This document shows, piece after piece, positions 26,571 to 39,383 of a stretch of DNA of 64,000 nucleotides (positions within the stretch are counted from its first letter, which is position 1; every line of letters begins with the position of its first letter). The translations under genes and the position numbers were made by a program. The notes beneath the pieces were generated by a model. The model was not told where the DNA came from and did not search any database. It was given only the letters and a program-made list of their open reading frames with translations. Source of the DNA: Zonotrichia leucophrys gambelii (taxonomy: Eukaryota; Chordata; Aves; Passeriformes; Passerellidae). The stretch spans positions 71,386,631 through 71,450,630 of the forward strand of contig NC_088172.1 in assembly GCF_028769735.1 (NCBI RefSeq), read 5' to 3'.

Positions 26571-29237
26571 CTTAAATTTAAATGCTCTCTAAAGAGATGT
26601 GATTTTTGCATAATCACCTGCCACAGGACCCTTGATTCAATTCACTTACATGAAAAGACAGCATGTCTTTTAACACATCTCTAGGTTCTCTGAAAAGTAC
26701 AAGTGAAACTGCTAATGGTGAATTTCTCAAGTGATATCTCTATTATGCCCAAGGCAACATAAGTTTTTATTAGAAACAAAAGACTAAAGTAATAAAATAG
26801 GTCATTTCTTCCTTTGGAATCAAAACAAATTCAGCAATGGTATACACAAATTTTAAAGCTAGATTGCTATTTAGTCTTAATGCCTTTAGAACTGATAAAT
26901 GATGCACACTCATGTTAAAAATATTTTAGTACTGGACAGATAAAAAAGAGCATTCTCTTAAGAAGATTCTTGAAGTGAAGTAGATTTTTGTAGATTTACT
27001 CTAACTTCCTACAATGCTATAAATTGAAAGGCAATTAAATATGATAGAAAATTCTAGTCTAGATCTGTTCCAAGTTCCATATTCCATTTCTATCCAGATA
27101 TAGCTTAAATTAAACCTTATCTAAAAAATTATTTCCTACTAAATCAAGGTATTACTCATTGTCATGAGTGTATAAAAATGAAAATATTTAAAAATTTGGG
27201 TTAAGAACAGGGCTGTTTTCTACTAAATCTTTAATGCACTTATTAATTGCCCCTCTGACCCTCCAATGGGGCTGAGTAGATGATGAAAACGTAAAACAAG
27301 ATTTGATCATCCAGAGACTTAGTTACTTGGGTTTGCTGACCAAGCACGCTTTACTTCTTTACCATACTGCAGGCCAAATGGTGGCACTGCCATTCAGAGC
27401 AGCACCAGACTGAGACATTTTAGCCACACAGAAGGGAAAAATGACAGGGGAACAATTATTAAACAAGGAAAAAGGGATTCTATGACTAATTCATTTAAGA
27501 ATTTTTTCAGAGGTTTTCTTCTAAACAATACAAATATAATCCTACTCCTTTCATGCTACTTGAGCCAACTGAGAGGGTTGCATTTGTAATGCCATTCAGC
27601 TATCTGTAACTAAGTGATAGTGAAATGGGCCAATTCAAAGAGTCTTCATTTCCTCATCCATCAAACCCAAGCCTTTTGGGCTCCAATCTTGCAAGACTGC
27701 ATCTGTAAAAAGCTTTTAATCACTTTTTTGGCATATGAAATTTACCTGCTCCTGCTATGCTTAACTTACAATTGCTTTATCTTCTCCTCATCTCACCATA
27801 TCATTCTTGAAACTGCTTGCTTTAAAGCTAGGACTCAGGTAGAAAAAAAGTACTGGAAATTTTGATAGATAAACATAGATCAATTATTTCTGAACTTTTT
27901 CAAATCTACAATATATTAAGGATTATGGTATGAATTTTTTTAAGAAGCATGTGAAACTTACTACTGGGATTTAGTGAACATACTAATCCTGGAAGTTTCT
28001 CTCCTCTCAGAAGAATACTACTATATCCTACATTATCAGCAAGATATTCAAGCCAGCATGCATATGCTGCAAGAGTTCCTCTCAGGAGCTAAAGGACAAT
28101 GATGCTGACTCACTGAGACTGAGTCACTCCCAAAATCTGAGGAAGGTGTGGGAAATGTCCTTCAATGGTAAATAGTTTGGGGAAGAGGATACATTCCCAT
28201 TTCATAAAGTAAACCCTGTGAGACAATATCAATAAATCCTAGCTGTTTTTCATTTGTTTGTTTTAAGCTAGAAACCAATTTAAAAAAATGACCAGTGACC
28301 ATGGAAGACAGAAATTGAAAAGGAAGGCACTCTGATGGTCAAGTTTTTAAGGCAAGCTTAGTATCTTCAGAAGACCAAATCAGATTGCAGCAACATCGGT
28401 TGCTTCTAGCTATAATTATGTCCTTTAATCCTTAATTTAACCCTCTATCAGTTTTCCCCCTATTTTTCTCAGAACTGATAACAAGACAACCACATTTAAT
28501 TACTTAGGTTTTGTTCTTTTTAATATTGGCACAGTGCTAACATCTCACTGTTCTCTCTGAGTTTTCTTGGTTATCTGGTTTTATTAAAACACTGACCAAG
28601 AATAGCTGAGGGCAGGGGGAGGAGTGTGTGTGTGTGAAATATCTCTGAGAACAGAGCACTGAATGAATTTTGAAATTACGAAATCTGTAACAGATGATAG
28701 CACAGAAGCAGGAGTATGAAACAGTAGCAAGAAGCAGAGACCTAATAAAGACTAAACTTCCAAATTATTCTAACAACTACAAAGAAAAAAAAGATAATAA
28801 AAAATATTAGGTTCAAAGCTATCCAAACAGGCCATATACTATGTTGTAAAAATCTTATAAAACATGCACAAAACTATGTGGGCAATAAAAATATAAGCAG
28901 TTTATAATCATTGTCCTGTTCCATTTTTCACAGATAAAAAAATAAAACAGATTTTGATAAAGATTTTTACACTTAAAATTAAATTCCCAAAGGAATCTGT
29001 AGATTTGAAGAAACTTCATTTACAACAGGAAAAACTGGGAACACTCAAAGAGAACAGATTCTGTAAAGCTGATATTGACACATTCAACTTTCTAATAGAA
29101 GACCACAATGCTACATTAAAAAAAAATAGTTTTTAAAATGTAGTAATGTTTTCTGTAAGAGCTCTAATACATTTTTTGTTCAACAACCTCCTTGGAGAAG
29201 CAAGCATCTTTACTAAGACCAGAGACAAACTGTTCTA

Positions 29238-29303
29238 AGCTTTCCTAACATAATAGCTGTTTTCCTGTTTTCCAAACATTTAGCTTTCCTAACATAATTG
29301 CTG
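29238..29303. repeat. 22-bp direct repeat, two copies
   Basis: AGCTTTCCTAACATAATAGC at 29238 and AGCTTTCCTAACATAATTGC at 29282 differ at one base over 22 bp and start 44 bp apart. It is a local duplication with no clear element around it. Confidence 0.8.
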
Positions 29304-32300
29304 GAAATTTAAGATAAGTGTCTCATAACAGTCTGATGAAAGCTGAAGCAACTGGTATTTTGATGTTGATGCCAAATCAGTATGTTTTGTTCTGTTTGAA
29401 GCACTGCATTAGAAATCACTGTGACACTAAACGTAACCTCTGAATGCAAGAACAAGAATTTATGTTTACAAGATGTTTACTATCCCCACTTTTCCCCTGG
29501 CATTGCTCAAGGAGTTTTCATTGTTATGAGTATGCATTCAAGAGTCTGCTCACAAAAGAAATGCCAATTTATCATCAGATTTAAGGACCTCCATTTTCCC
29601 AGCATATTATGTACAAGGAACAGGCCAAGAACAAGAGGTGCAGCAGAAAGTCAATCTACTCCTACTGTATGTGAAATTATCAACTCCTTGCTAACCAGCC
29701 CAGTAACATGCCACCTGTCCCTAACCATGGCATTCTGCTCTAATTGCTTTCTGGTTCTGTTTGTATGACGCTTTTATTTCAGTGGCAGTAAATGAAACAG
29801 ACAATCATAATTTCTTCCAAGAGTTTATAGTCTTAAAAAACCAATTTCATTAAGTCTAAATGACTGTCTCAAGTCCATAACCTTAAAGAACAATGTCTCT
29901 GCTTTTAATAAATGTACACCAAAAAAATACAGTGCCACTTCTTCTGAACTTAATTCTAACAATGAAAAAGAGATGTGATATGCAGTTAGGTGATTCTGAA
30001 CTGAATCTCAGAAAAGGCAATGTTGGTATTTCATAATTCATAATATTTTATTAGGAAATTTTGAAATTAAGGAAAACCATCCTGTTTTCCTACCATAGAC
30101 TCATTCATCCATAAATTGGCACTTCTTTCCCCGTAATTTTAGCATGCAAGTCTCACAGAGACCCTTCAAATATAAAGGGTGTCTCCTAAAATCTGAGGAA
30201 ACACTGAACTTGAAGTCAACTGGCTCAATTCTCATGTTCCATGTAACTGCACTTTGTTATTATTTCTTTTTTATTACCCCCATGTCTGTGTTCCTTCATT
30301 CCTCCCTTCAAATAAAATCTTTACTTACAGCACATAAATGATGACTATGGCACTGTCTTCTTTAAGAAGCACAGTAGTATATGAAAATCAAAATAACTAA
30401 ATATATTTCTAGCAGGCACACAACATGTAAATCTGCTGCCAGATTCAGTTCAGTTCTTCGTCTTTCTTTCTCACCTACTCCATTAAAAAATGGATTATTG
30501 CTTTGGCTGATTTAAGGCAATCCAAATAGGAACCCACTTTATAACAATATACATCAACATAGACTGAGCCATGAAATTAAAAAATAATGGAGGAGTACAA
30601 GACATCTACAGTTGTTTTTACGTGCCAGCAGACATACTAGGTTATGCTAATTGTAGAGGTATTTTGCAGTTTTACACATCAAGGAGGGCAGAGGTATTAA
30701 CACAAAACCCCCTTCAGATCCTAAGGCTCCAGGAGCTAAGTACTCCTCTATCCTAGCTCTGACCTCTTGTTAAACTCTGATCCCAGGAATGTGCAACGAC
30801 TGATTTCAAACAGGTTTCAGGAATCCACAATTATCTAGTAATTCACACTCTGTAAGCCTGCTTGTACAGTTGGGACTTTGTGCACAGGAGAAGGGAACAC
30901 TGCTTTCATCACTGACAAGGACACTTCAGTCACCCGTTGGCGCTCAGCAAACCAACTTTATTTTTAAACATTCTCAACAAATTAAAAAGATTCTTTCAAG
31001 AATGTCCTCGCTCTAGGTATTCTATTTAAGATCAGTTCACACATGTGTCCTAGAAATAGAAGATATTTCAAACTGGTGATTTTTCTGAAGTAAATGAAGA
31101 TTTATTTTCTTGGTACTCTGTATTTCCTGATAGAAGGAACATTGAAATTATCACTGACAAAGAATGAAGTGGATATTTTTCATTTTCTTCATCCAAGCAC
31201 TTGCAAACCACAAGTTATATTAGACTGCATAAAAATAGAACACAATTTTACTTTTGTGAAACAAAAATAATTCAGGTTATATATCACTTTTTAATCCAAC
31301 AAGCTGAAACAAATCCAGAAGTAAACCTGTACCATTAATCTTTCTAATGTATCAATGTTATTAAATGTTAATCTAAACTCTAAATTGATGAAATATTAAT
31401 CTGTGACTGCTTCTTTGACTTTATAATCTATCTTTCTGAATACAGTCGTTAGCAGCATTTTATTCTAGTTATCTTGAACATGCTGAGTTGTATTTGCAAC
31501 AATGGCAGTATGATGACTGCATAAAATCTGCAGACTCCTGCACAGTCCCAACTAGCCAGGTCAGCTCTGAACTAATACATCATCGCAGTTCCTAGGAATT
31601 TTACCGAAAATATGTCACAGAACAAAGGGAGGATACTGAGAAGATGCCACAGTAAATGTGCACCCAAAGGGTACCCAAAAGAGAACAACCTTGATTACGC
31701 CATCCTTGACTTTCTGAATTCTTTGCAAGTTTTTTACTACTTTACACAAGGGGCTGAGAATATAACAATATTCTATGACTGCAATGACCTTCCACTAAGT
31801 AAGCCAACCAGTGACATCTACAAGAAAAATTTTCTTTTTGGTGTAAAATCTTTTCATTTGTGTTAATTTTTGCTTGAATATGTATTTATTTGGCATATGC
31901 ATGAATTGGGTTTTTGGAAATTTGTTGTAAAAACATCAGCTCAAATAGTGTTGCATAATTGTGCAACAAAACCAACTTTAAAACTGTCTTATTTTTTTTA
32001 ATCGCAGTAAGTTACACCTGCTTGAACAACAACAGAAGTTAAAATGTAAGTAAGTACTTGAAATTTCTGTTCCCCCTGCAGTTCCAGAGTGTTCCATCTT
32101 TCACTTTTTAAAGTGGTCATGCAAAAAACTGGACTTTTGCTTCTCCTTTAACTAGATGAGATTTTTTCTAGCATGTCCTCTGTCATCTCCATCACTTAAC
32201 TCCTTACCATCAAACACCTTCAAAAGTGAATTCAATTTATTTTGCAGAAGTCAACTGAAAGTCAATCTAGAGACATGAACTCCTCCAATAATTTTAGCAG

Positions 32301-32519
32301 AAACCAACTTCATGCATCTGTCCCGTGAAGACATTTTCTCTGCTTTGAAAATTCAGAATTCTGGATTTCCACCAGACTGATATAATCTACTTCACGTAGG
32401 TTATATTCATAATCAGTATCAGCATTTATTGTCACAGAAGTACACGTTATTATCCTGTATTTACAGTGCTTGAATTGTCGAGAGCAAGTTAAAAACGACT
32501 GAGCCATTGAGACACCAAC

Positions 32520-32640
32520 CTTGTGGGCAGGGTGCAGCAGCCATCGGCCGTCAGCCTGACTTGGGTTTCATAGCTATCCAGGGGACAAACAACTTGCTGA
32601 ACAGGAGGGCACTCGACTGTGCTGCAATCCACACTGAACA
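32520..32640 (-). CDS. CRIM1: CRIM1 exon B: first half of 12-Cys module 2
   Basis: This 121-nt exon enters in phase 1 (G|TG, valine) and leaves in phase 2 (AG|A, arginine). It encodes VFSVDCSTVECPPVQQVVCP, then LDSYETQVRLTADGCCTLPT. It has five cysteines; seven more come from exon C. Human CRIM1, from memory, is nearly identical around about residues 250-290. The acceptor has a good pyrimidine tract ending CCTCCATAG at 32641; the donor G|GTTGGT departs from the usual GTRAGT. The choice of this donor over a second GT a few bases on is forced by the reading frame into exon C and by the conserved TRCEC sequence. The region's role in ligand binding is not established from sequence. The exon is too short to stand as a long open frame of its own. 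Confidence 0.96.
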
Positions 32641-33929
32641 CTATGGAGGAAGGGAAGAAGAACATTTCTTTTACTCATGCTTTAGAAGCTTTCTGCAAAT
32701 TACTTCCTCATAAGTAACCACTTATGCATCAGCCTTTTAAGTCACAAAAATGATCCAATGAATGTGTGCTTGCTAGGTAGCATTACAAAAAGCCTCCTTT
32801 TCTCTTTAAGATTCACTTTTTAAAATTATTAGGAAGCAACTGAACTGATAATAGTTAATAAAAAAATTTACACAAGTTAGGCAACCTTACACAATCATTA
32901 AAAACGTGAATATTATTTAATAGAAGTACCCTAGTTATGGAAGAATATATATTCCCTACAGCTTTTAAAACAGTAAACAGTTCATTGTTCAATTTTTAAC
33001 TAATTAAAGTCTGTTTAAACAGCAAAATACTTGGGTTATAGGAAAAAAAGAGAGATACACTACAGATATATCTGTGCATGTTTAATGTACATTTTTAAAG
33101 GCTATTTTAATCGGTTGTCTTGTTTGTATATTTATATATGGCAAAAATGAAATGCAAGTTAACAAATCTTTCTTAATTAGTGAGATGAAGAATTCTACTT
33201 AACAAGAAAGACTGACTGACAGTTTTTAGAAAGCAACAAATGTCTAGAAATCCAAAAGAAAAAAAAAAACCCAAACCAGGATAAATATATATTTAATGTT
33301 GTAAGTCATACTCAGGAAAGCTAAAACACATCTTGTTCTTATTTGGTCCTAAGTCTTCCATGTAACAAACATTACCAGCTCAGGTAACATGTATCTCCTA
33401 TGCCTTTTCATAATTATACTTAGAAAGTGCAGAATAAAACATGGTTCCCTCTCCAAGAAATGAGTTACTTTCTGATTGACCATGAAGGATGAACAGAATA
33501 TTATCAGACTGCAAATTATGCAGCACAATATCCCTGATTACTGATTAAATTCATTGCAATATTGACACTATCACAGCAGCTTACAGAACTACTAAAGCAG
33601 CTTGACAATGCTATCCACATTTTTTGCAAGAGCTCATAACCTTCAAAGGGCTATTTTTCCTCTTCTGATGCTACATTTTCCAAGCTTGATCCTCAGTGGT
33701 ACATAGCAATAACTGACTCTGTCATCATAAGACATCAGTCTCAGAATTACATCTGCTTTTTCTATCCCCACTGCAGTGGTTACAGTGTGATAATACACGG
33801 CTCATTAACACTGAAAAGCAGCCCAGTCTGTCTTTCTTAATCAAGTACAAACTTCAAAAACATTATAAACAGGTTAAGACTACTCAAATTTTTTCTCTTA
33901 ATCATTACATTATTAGATTAATCATAAAG

Positions 33930-34290
33930 CAGCCAAGGTAGGACAGGATCCCTTAGAGGCTCCCAAGCCAGGCCCTATAGATCTGGCTACCCAGGATTAT
34001 GCCCAGGTGGCTCTTCAATATCTCCAAGGATGGAGAATCCATGGTCTCTCTGGGAAAACTGTGTTGGTGCCCAGCCACCCTCATTGTGAAAAAGTGCTTC
34101 CTGATGTTCAAAGTGGACCTCCTGTGTTTCTATTTGTGCCTCTTGCCTCTCTGGTCCTATGACTGGGCACCACTGAAAAGAACCTGGCTCTGTTTTTACA
34201 CCCCCTTCAGGTGTATTGATGAGACCTTCCCTGAGCCTTCTCCAGGTGGAACAGGCCCATCTCTCTCACAGCTGCCTCACAGGAGAGAGA
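33930..34290 (-). mobile_element. CR1 LINE fragment
   Basis: The plus strand shows the complement of a diverged CR1 3' region: CTTCAATATCTCCAAGGATG, GTCTCTCTGGGAAAACTGTG, CACCCTCATTGTGAAAAAGT, then CCTTCCCTGAGCCTTCTCCA and CAGGTGGAACAGGCCCATCT. The element is in minus orientation and covers more of the 3' region than the other copies, though without a readable coding frame. The open frame at 33999-34310 is antisense CR1. The outer limits are approximate. Confidence 0.9.
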
Positions 34291-36286
34291 TGAAGACAGA
34301 TAAGAAATGAAAAATAGCTGAAAAAATAAAAAAAGTTTCTACTTACTTTTAGATTTAAACAGGTTTCTCAAAGTGGGAAAAGTATTGATAGAAACTTATA
34401 GATAAACTGAAAATATTCTGAATTTACAGAACAGCCCGTAATTGGATTCTTAATTTCTTTAAAAGGTATCTCCCAGATTAGCTGCACTACTGTCCTGAAA
34501 AATAGGACTGCAAACATTTGCCACTGACTGTTTAGTTTTCTTTTCACATCCTCCAATAATACATTTCATGAACAGTTTATTGTTATATATAATAAAAGCT
34601 GTTATTATATATCTTAATCTAAACTCTTTTTTTGTCTCTCATAGAAACTTTAAGCTTTAAATACAGTTTGACAAATCTGTGTCTTCAAGAACTCATAAAC
34701 ATGAGTTCCAGTTTCCTATCACCCAATCAACCTTTGCTTACAAGTCTTCAAGAATTTTCACATTCACTGAATTTGTATATAGAAGCACCTGAGAGTTACC
34801 ACTTTTCTACAAGAATGTGGCAGAAACCCTGCCATGGTTGCAGACATATCTGCAGTCATGTGCTACCTCCTTTGTAGGTACAAAACCAAGATTTTGAAAC
34901 TGCTACTGAAACCAGGTGAATAAAACTTTCTAGTAGAGTAAGTTATCAAAGTATAATAAGTGTGTTATGTTCCACCCTGACATATTTCAACTAATAAAAT
35001 GGCTGGCTCTTCAACTAATACAATGTACAGTTTAGGGCAAGATCTAAATAAATACCTATGCATTAATGGTAAAGGAGCAAGTCAGTATTTGCATTTCTGA
35101 TGAAACAGTGGCTCAGCACAGGCTAAGGCTTCAAAAGTTGCAAATTTCTGAGGTTTCAGTACAAGGATACACAGTCTGCTTTTACAGCATGGAAGCACCA
35201 CATGACATCCTCTGCTTTCAGTTCAGATGCATTTCAACTCATGAACAGTGCAACACAACACAACTACACATGATAATGGCAGTCACACTGTCTGCCACGG
35301 GAGAAGTAGAAAGAAAGTATCTCCCCATGACAAAGCTTTACCCCTTTTACTGTCCATGAAACTCAGAACATATTACATACAACCACAGCATTCCTGGACC
35401 TTCAATGCAGCGGTATTTAAATGCCCTATCCCAGGTATTTCCCAACATGGATCTCCACATCTGCTGAGTTTTTTCCCCTCCCTCACCTTAATTGCCAACT
35501 TAAAAGCCATTTCTCCAGCTTCATTAGAAATGTTTCTATAATTCTTCCTCACTCTTTTTTTCCAATCCTTTCCCACTCCTATCTCAAGTTCTGTCAACAT
35601 AAGCTTTTAACAAATCATGCAATAAAAGAATGTAAGTACTATTCTGTAAGTAACAGAGGACAAAAGAAAAACATTATTGAATTCTGTTTCTCTGGGCTCT
35701 GTATAAAAGCTTGATTTTGCTGACCCTTGTCCTTAGTGCAAGGTTGTATAAGCTCCAGATCTGATTTTCAGTGCTGAAGCTGGATCAGGGTGGAGCACAA
35801 GCTCCTTCCCTGTGCGTCATTACACACTACCTACTAAATTATGCTGCTGGTCGCGGACTTTCCATCAACCCTGACTGCACAGAATTCCCCAAAGAAGTAA
35901 GGCAAACAATAACATTTTCTTTACAATTGTGTTTAAACCAGTATTTGGTAGAGGAAAAAAAGAGTAATTTTCAGGCCATGCTGGAGATGAGTGAATGAAA
36001 GCTCTGCCAAAAAGACTTCTGAAAAAATGACAGATGAGTAGTCTTTTCAACACAGGTTATGTCTATCATGACAGGCATTTCCCAGAGCTTTCCCGAAAAT
36101 GTCAGAAACTAAAAGATGACACTCTCCATTACACCATATGCAACAACAAAAGTTGGCAAAAAAGGTACAGCAAACATCTGTCGGACAACTGCCAAAGTAA
36201 ACTATTTACCTTGTTTTATTCAGAAGTGACAGCTAGGGTTCCTGTCAACACTTCAGCAAAATACGTTTTAATTTAGATTTTAACTC

Positions 36287-36314
36287 AATCATGTTTAAAA
36301 AAATAAACATGATT
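36287..36314. repeat. Perfect 11-bp inverted repeat, A6 loop
   Basis: AATCATGTTTA at 36287-36297 and TAAACATGATT at 36304-36314 are exact reverse complements around six A. It is AT-rich and short; no function is evident. Confidence 0.75.
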
Positions 36315-39140
36315 TTAAAAACGTCCTTGTTCATAGTTCATATTCATAGCACATACACTCCCACAAATCTTGTTTTGGATTATTTTTATTTTTGCTGTTA
36401 ACACATTATGCAGTTCCATTTGAAATTTCTCATTCAAACTATCTTTAAGAAAAAAAGATTCAAAACATGTTTTGCAAAATGTAATCCCCAGCTTAAAACT
36501 AAATTCAATGCACATTGACTAAATTCCCTACTTGTGAATGAACAGTTACACACATCTTTTAGGAATAAAATAACTGTCTTATGGAACCAAACCAGGGTTA
36601 CCTCATCTCTGAGCTTTGCAACCACAGTAAAACAATGAGCAAGACATACTTGTTCTCATACAGTAGGTGCTACAACTGTGATGAGATACTTGGTGAAGCA
36701 ACAGGTAAGAACATTTAAAGCTGGAGGTTAATAGACATGTATGACTAAGCTACCAAGTTTCTTCAGTATTCATTTTAACTGAACACCAATGTCTTCAATT
36801 GTATTCCTAAAGTAAAAGGGGCAGAAGAGGAAGTGGATCTCAAAATGAATAATTTCATTTTTATTCTAATATTTACTGTTGAGGAAACACTTTATTTTCC
36901 TTTCACTAACTCCATTGCCAATCACAGCACTTGCACATACGCAGTTCTCAGCAGAAGGTTCCCAACTCAAATGCCAGAGTTAACTAGAGAGCAGTGATAT
37001 TTTTTTAAAGAACAGAAATAAACATAATTTATGCTTTAATTGCACAAGACCTTTATCTTGGCATACAGCAGCACTGCTGTCATAGGAAGTAGTCCTCCCA
37101 GCTTTATTTCCACCAGAAAGCCCTTGCTGGTGCAAAACCCTTATTGACGCTGGTTATACAGACATGGAAGTGCAGGAAGAGTGTTCTGGAAGCATTACCC
37201 ACAGAACTAAAGTCTTTAGGTCTGTGGCAAATAATGGAAACATATTTTTCCCTGTTCAACATGTTAACTCCATAGAGTTGCTGACACATTCAGTAAAACT
37301 GATGACAGCAGCCCCACAGGAGTCTCTCCATGAACACCAACCTCCCTGGCCTTACTTTGTTCATTACCCATATTTTTCTAGCAATACGGCATTTCAGTAA
37401 CAACTCATATAGTTCAGTTCCTCTCTAACTCTTCTTCAGGATACCAAGTCAAACTCCGAAGATGCAGGGTTTATTACCAGGTCTCTCAATTTCTAAGCCC
37501 CTTTCACAAAGCTCTAAGTTTCCCTTAAATCCTGTTAGTTTGTTTCCTTCCCCAATCTCTTCAAAGCCTCTGCTCTTCTACCCTCCTAACACACAACTTT
37601 ATTTTTCCAGTCCCATGTACCTTCACCTCTTACAACTCCCTACAGCAAAAAAAAAAACCCAAACCTCTTCAGAAAACAATACAGAGTTACATAAATTCAT
37701 AATTGTGATAGAGAATTGTATTCAGTTTGAAGATTCTGTAAAACTAGCAAGCTGAAAACAGCTTTCAAGAAGAAATTTCCATGGGCAAGTCTGGACAGAC
37801 TTATTTGCCAACTACAAGATGGGAATTCAAATAGCATTTGGGAGGGCATCATCAGAGCTAAAATTTCTTCTGAAAGTGATAAATAATCCAAAGTCAGCAC
37901 GACAAAATTCAGTAAAGGCATAATTGAAGTACATAGGAGGAATTAAAACATATGAGTAGTTCAGTAGCACTCATACTACAGAAAGATCCCGGAATCACAG
38001 CAGTTCACCAACTAGAAATACCTCTTGTAAAACAGTAAACAGTCTTATTTAAAGTTTTGCATGAGAAATGGAAGGCAGTTATTCTAAAGTATTTAATGCT
38101 GATGAAGAGTCTCCCAAAATCTTAGTCTGCTTTTGGACACCACATGTTAAAGTGCCAATTAACTGAAAAAAACTTATAGAAAGGAAATATAACTAGGGAG
38201 GAGTCAAGAAAGACCATATCACAAGAATTTACAGCTAATTCTAGATGAAAGAAGCACATGGTTGTCAAAATGTTCCAGGGCAAAAAATTATATGTTCACC
38301 AACTACTCAGGACAGGATACAAAAAAGTTTGTTTCAATTTCCACACAGATTTGCACTGAATATTAGGGAAAAAACCACAAAGAGAAGCACTAGATGATAC
38401 AAAGACTGTACAATCTTCTTTTGTGGAAGACTTAAGAAAATGTTAAACAAACATAGGAAAGGCACGGTTTAAGCACACTTGAAATATAGCACTGTTTGCA
38501 TATAATGTTTTGGATTACACCATTTTATATGCTTGCTTTCAGTTCTCTGTTTTGACTATTTATTTTACCAAAGCCCAGATCAAAGAGTGAATTACATCTT
38601 CCACTTCACTTGGAATAATAAATCACAAGAAAGGGTGATTTGTGTTCTCATGAAATGGAAGATGAGTAAATACTGAAAATGTTGAACTGTTTTTTAGTAT
38701 GCCTGCATAATCCTTTTGCTCCGCAGTTTTTAAGGGCCAACACTTGATAATCTAGAGAGATCTTGAAACAGAAATCCTAATTCCCTGTTCATACACAATG
38801 CATTCCTACTATGAAAAACCTATGTATAATCTAATCAATATATAAAGCATGTCACTTGCACTAGTAGCATTCACAGAAATGCAATGTTCTCACTAGGTTA
38901 CTTTTCTCTTCTACTCAGTTTAAATTAATGTATAAAGAAAAAAGAAAGTAAAATTTACCATAATATATTTACTCTGTGTTATTTTAATGGTTATTGCCTA
39001 CATATAATAATTCACTTTCAAGAATAATCAGAAAAATTTAGAAGTTCTACAGGCTTTACTGGACGCAGTTATGTGGATTATTTTGCTTGTCAGACAGAAA
39101 AAAATTGAAAAATGGGAAAATAAATTGTCTCTACTTTTAC

Positions 39141-39383
39141 CTGGCTTGCATTCATAGAGATCACAGCACTCCCCTGGCTTTCCTGATGCCTTAGAAACCA
39201 ATATATTCAAATAGCCAGGCTGGCAAACCTTCCTCAAGCAGCCTGCAGGATTACACACACAACGGCTTGGGAGTGGGCAGCATTCACCAGGAGGTGCATA
39301 GCCTTCAATCAAGATGGAATCTTCTGGACATCGAGGAGAAAACTGGACCTCACAGCGAGCCTTGGAGCAATCAGGTTTCTCTT
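39141..39383 (-). CDS. CRIM1: CRIM1 exon A: 12-Cys module 1
   Basis: This 243-nt exon is symmetric (phase 1 at both ends) and encodes 81 codons, about human residues 169-249 from memory. The translation begins EEKPDCSKARCEVQFSPRCP and includes IEGYAPPGECCPLPSRCVCN and SGKPGECCDLYECKP; human CRIM1 as I recall it is almost the same. All 12 cysteines are present. CRIM1 is a type I membrane protein that binds BMP and other growth-factor ligands; this part lies between the IGFBP-like and first VWC domains and is not, to my knowledge, assigned a named domain. The acceptor is CTTTCAG at 39384 and the donor G|GTAAAA at 39140. The open frame extends past the donor only by chance. The module is homologous to exons B+C. 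Confidence 0.97.

Larger units (their letters stand above)
16581..32519 (-). other. CRIM1: CRIM1 intron between exons B and C
   Basis: A 15.9-kb phase-2 intron with a weak-looking donor (G|GTTGGT at 32519) and acceptor TTTCAG at 16581. It contains T-rich and A/C-rich tracts (18061-18141, 20441-20535), a G/T-rich tract (20693-20776), an LTR-terminus-like hairpin (18571-18624), two CR1 fragments (23117-23235, 26337-26570), a T16 tract (24276-24291), and a 22-bp direct repeat (29238-29259 and 29282-29303). The stretch 19670-20280 is locally GC-richer, with overlapping open frames on both strands but no recognisable domain. The stretch 25190-26010 is complex non-repetitive sequence that I could not classify. 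Confidence 0.92.
32641..39140 (-). other. CRIM1: CRIM1 intron between exons A and B
   Basis: A 6.5-kb phase-1 intron with donor G|GTAAAA at 39140 and acceptor CCTCCATAG at 32641. It contains one CR1 fragment (33930-34290) and a small perfect hairpin (36287-36314). Otherwise it is AT-rich unique-looking sequence. Open frames such as 35066-35359, 35248-35541 and 37462-37755 have no recognisable domain and no supporting context. Confidence 0.92.
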
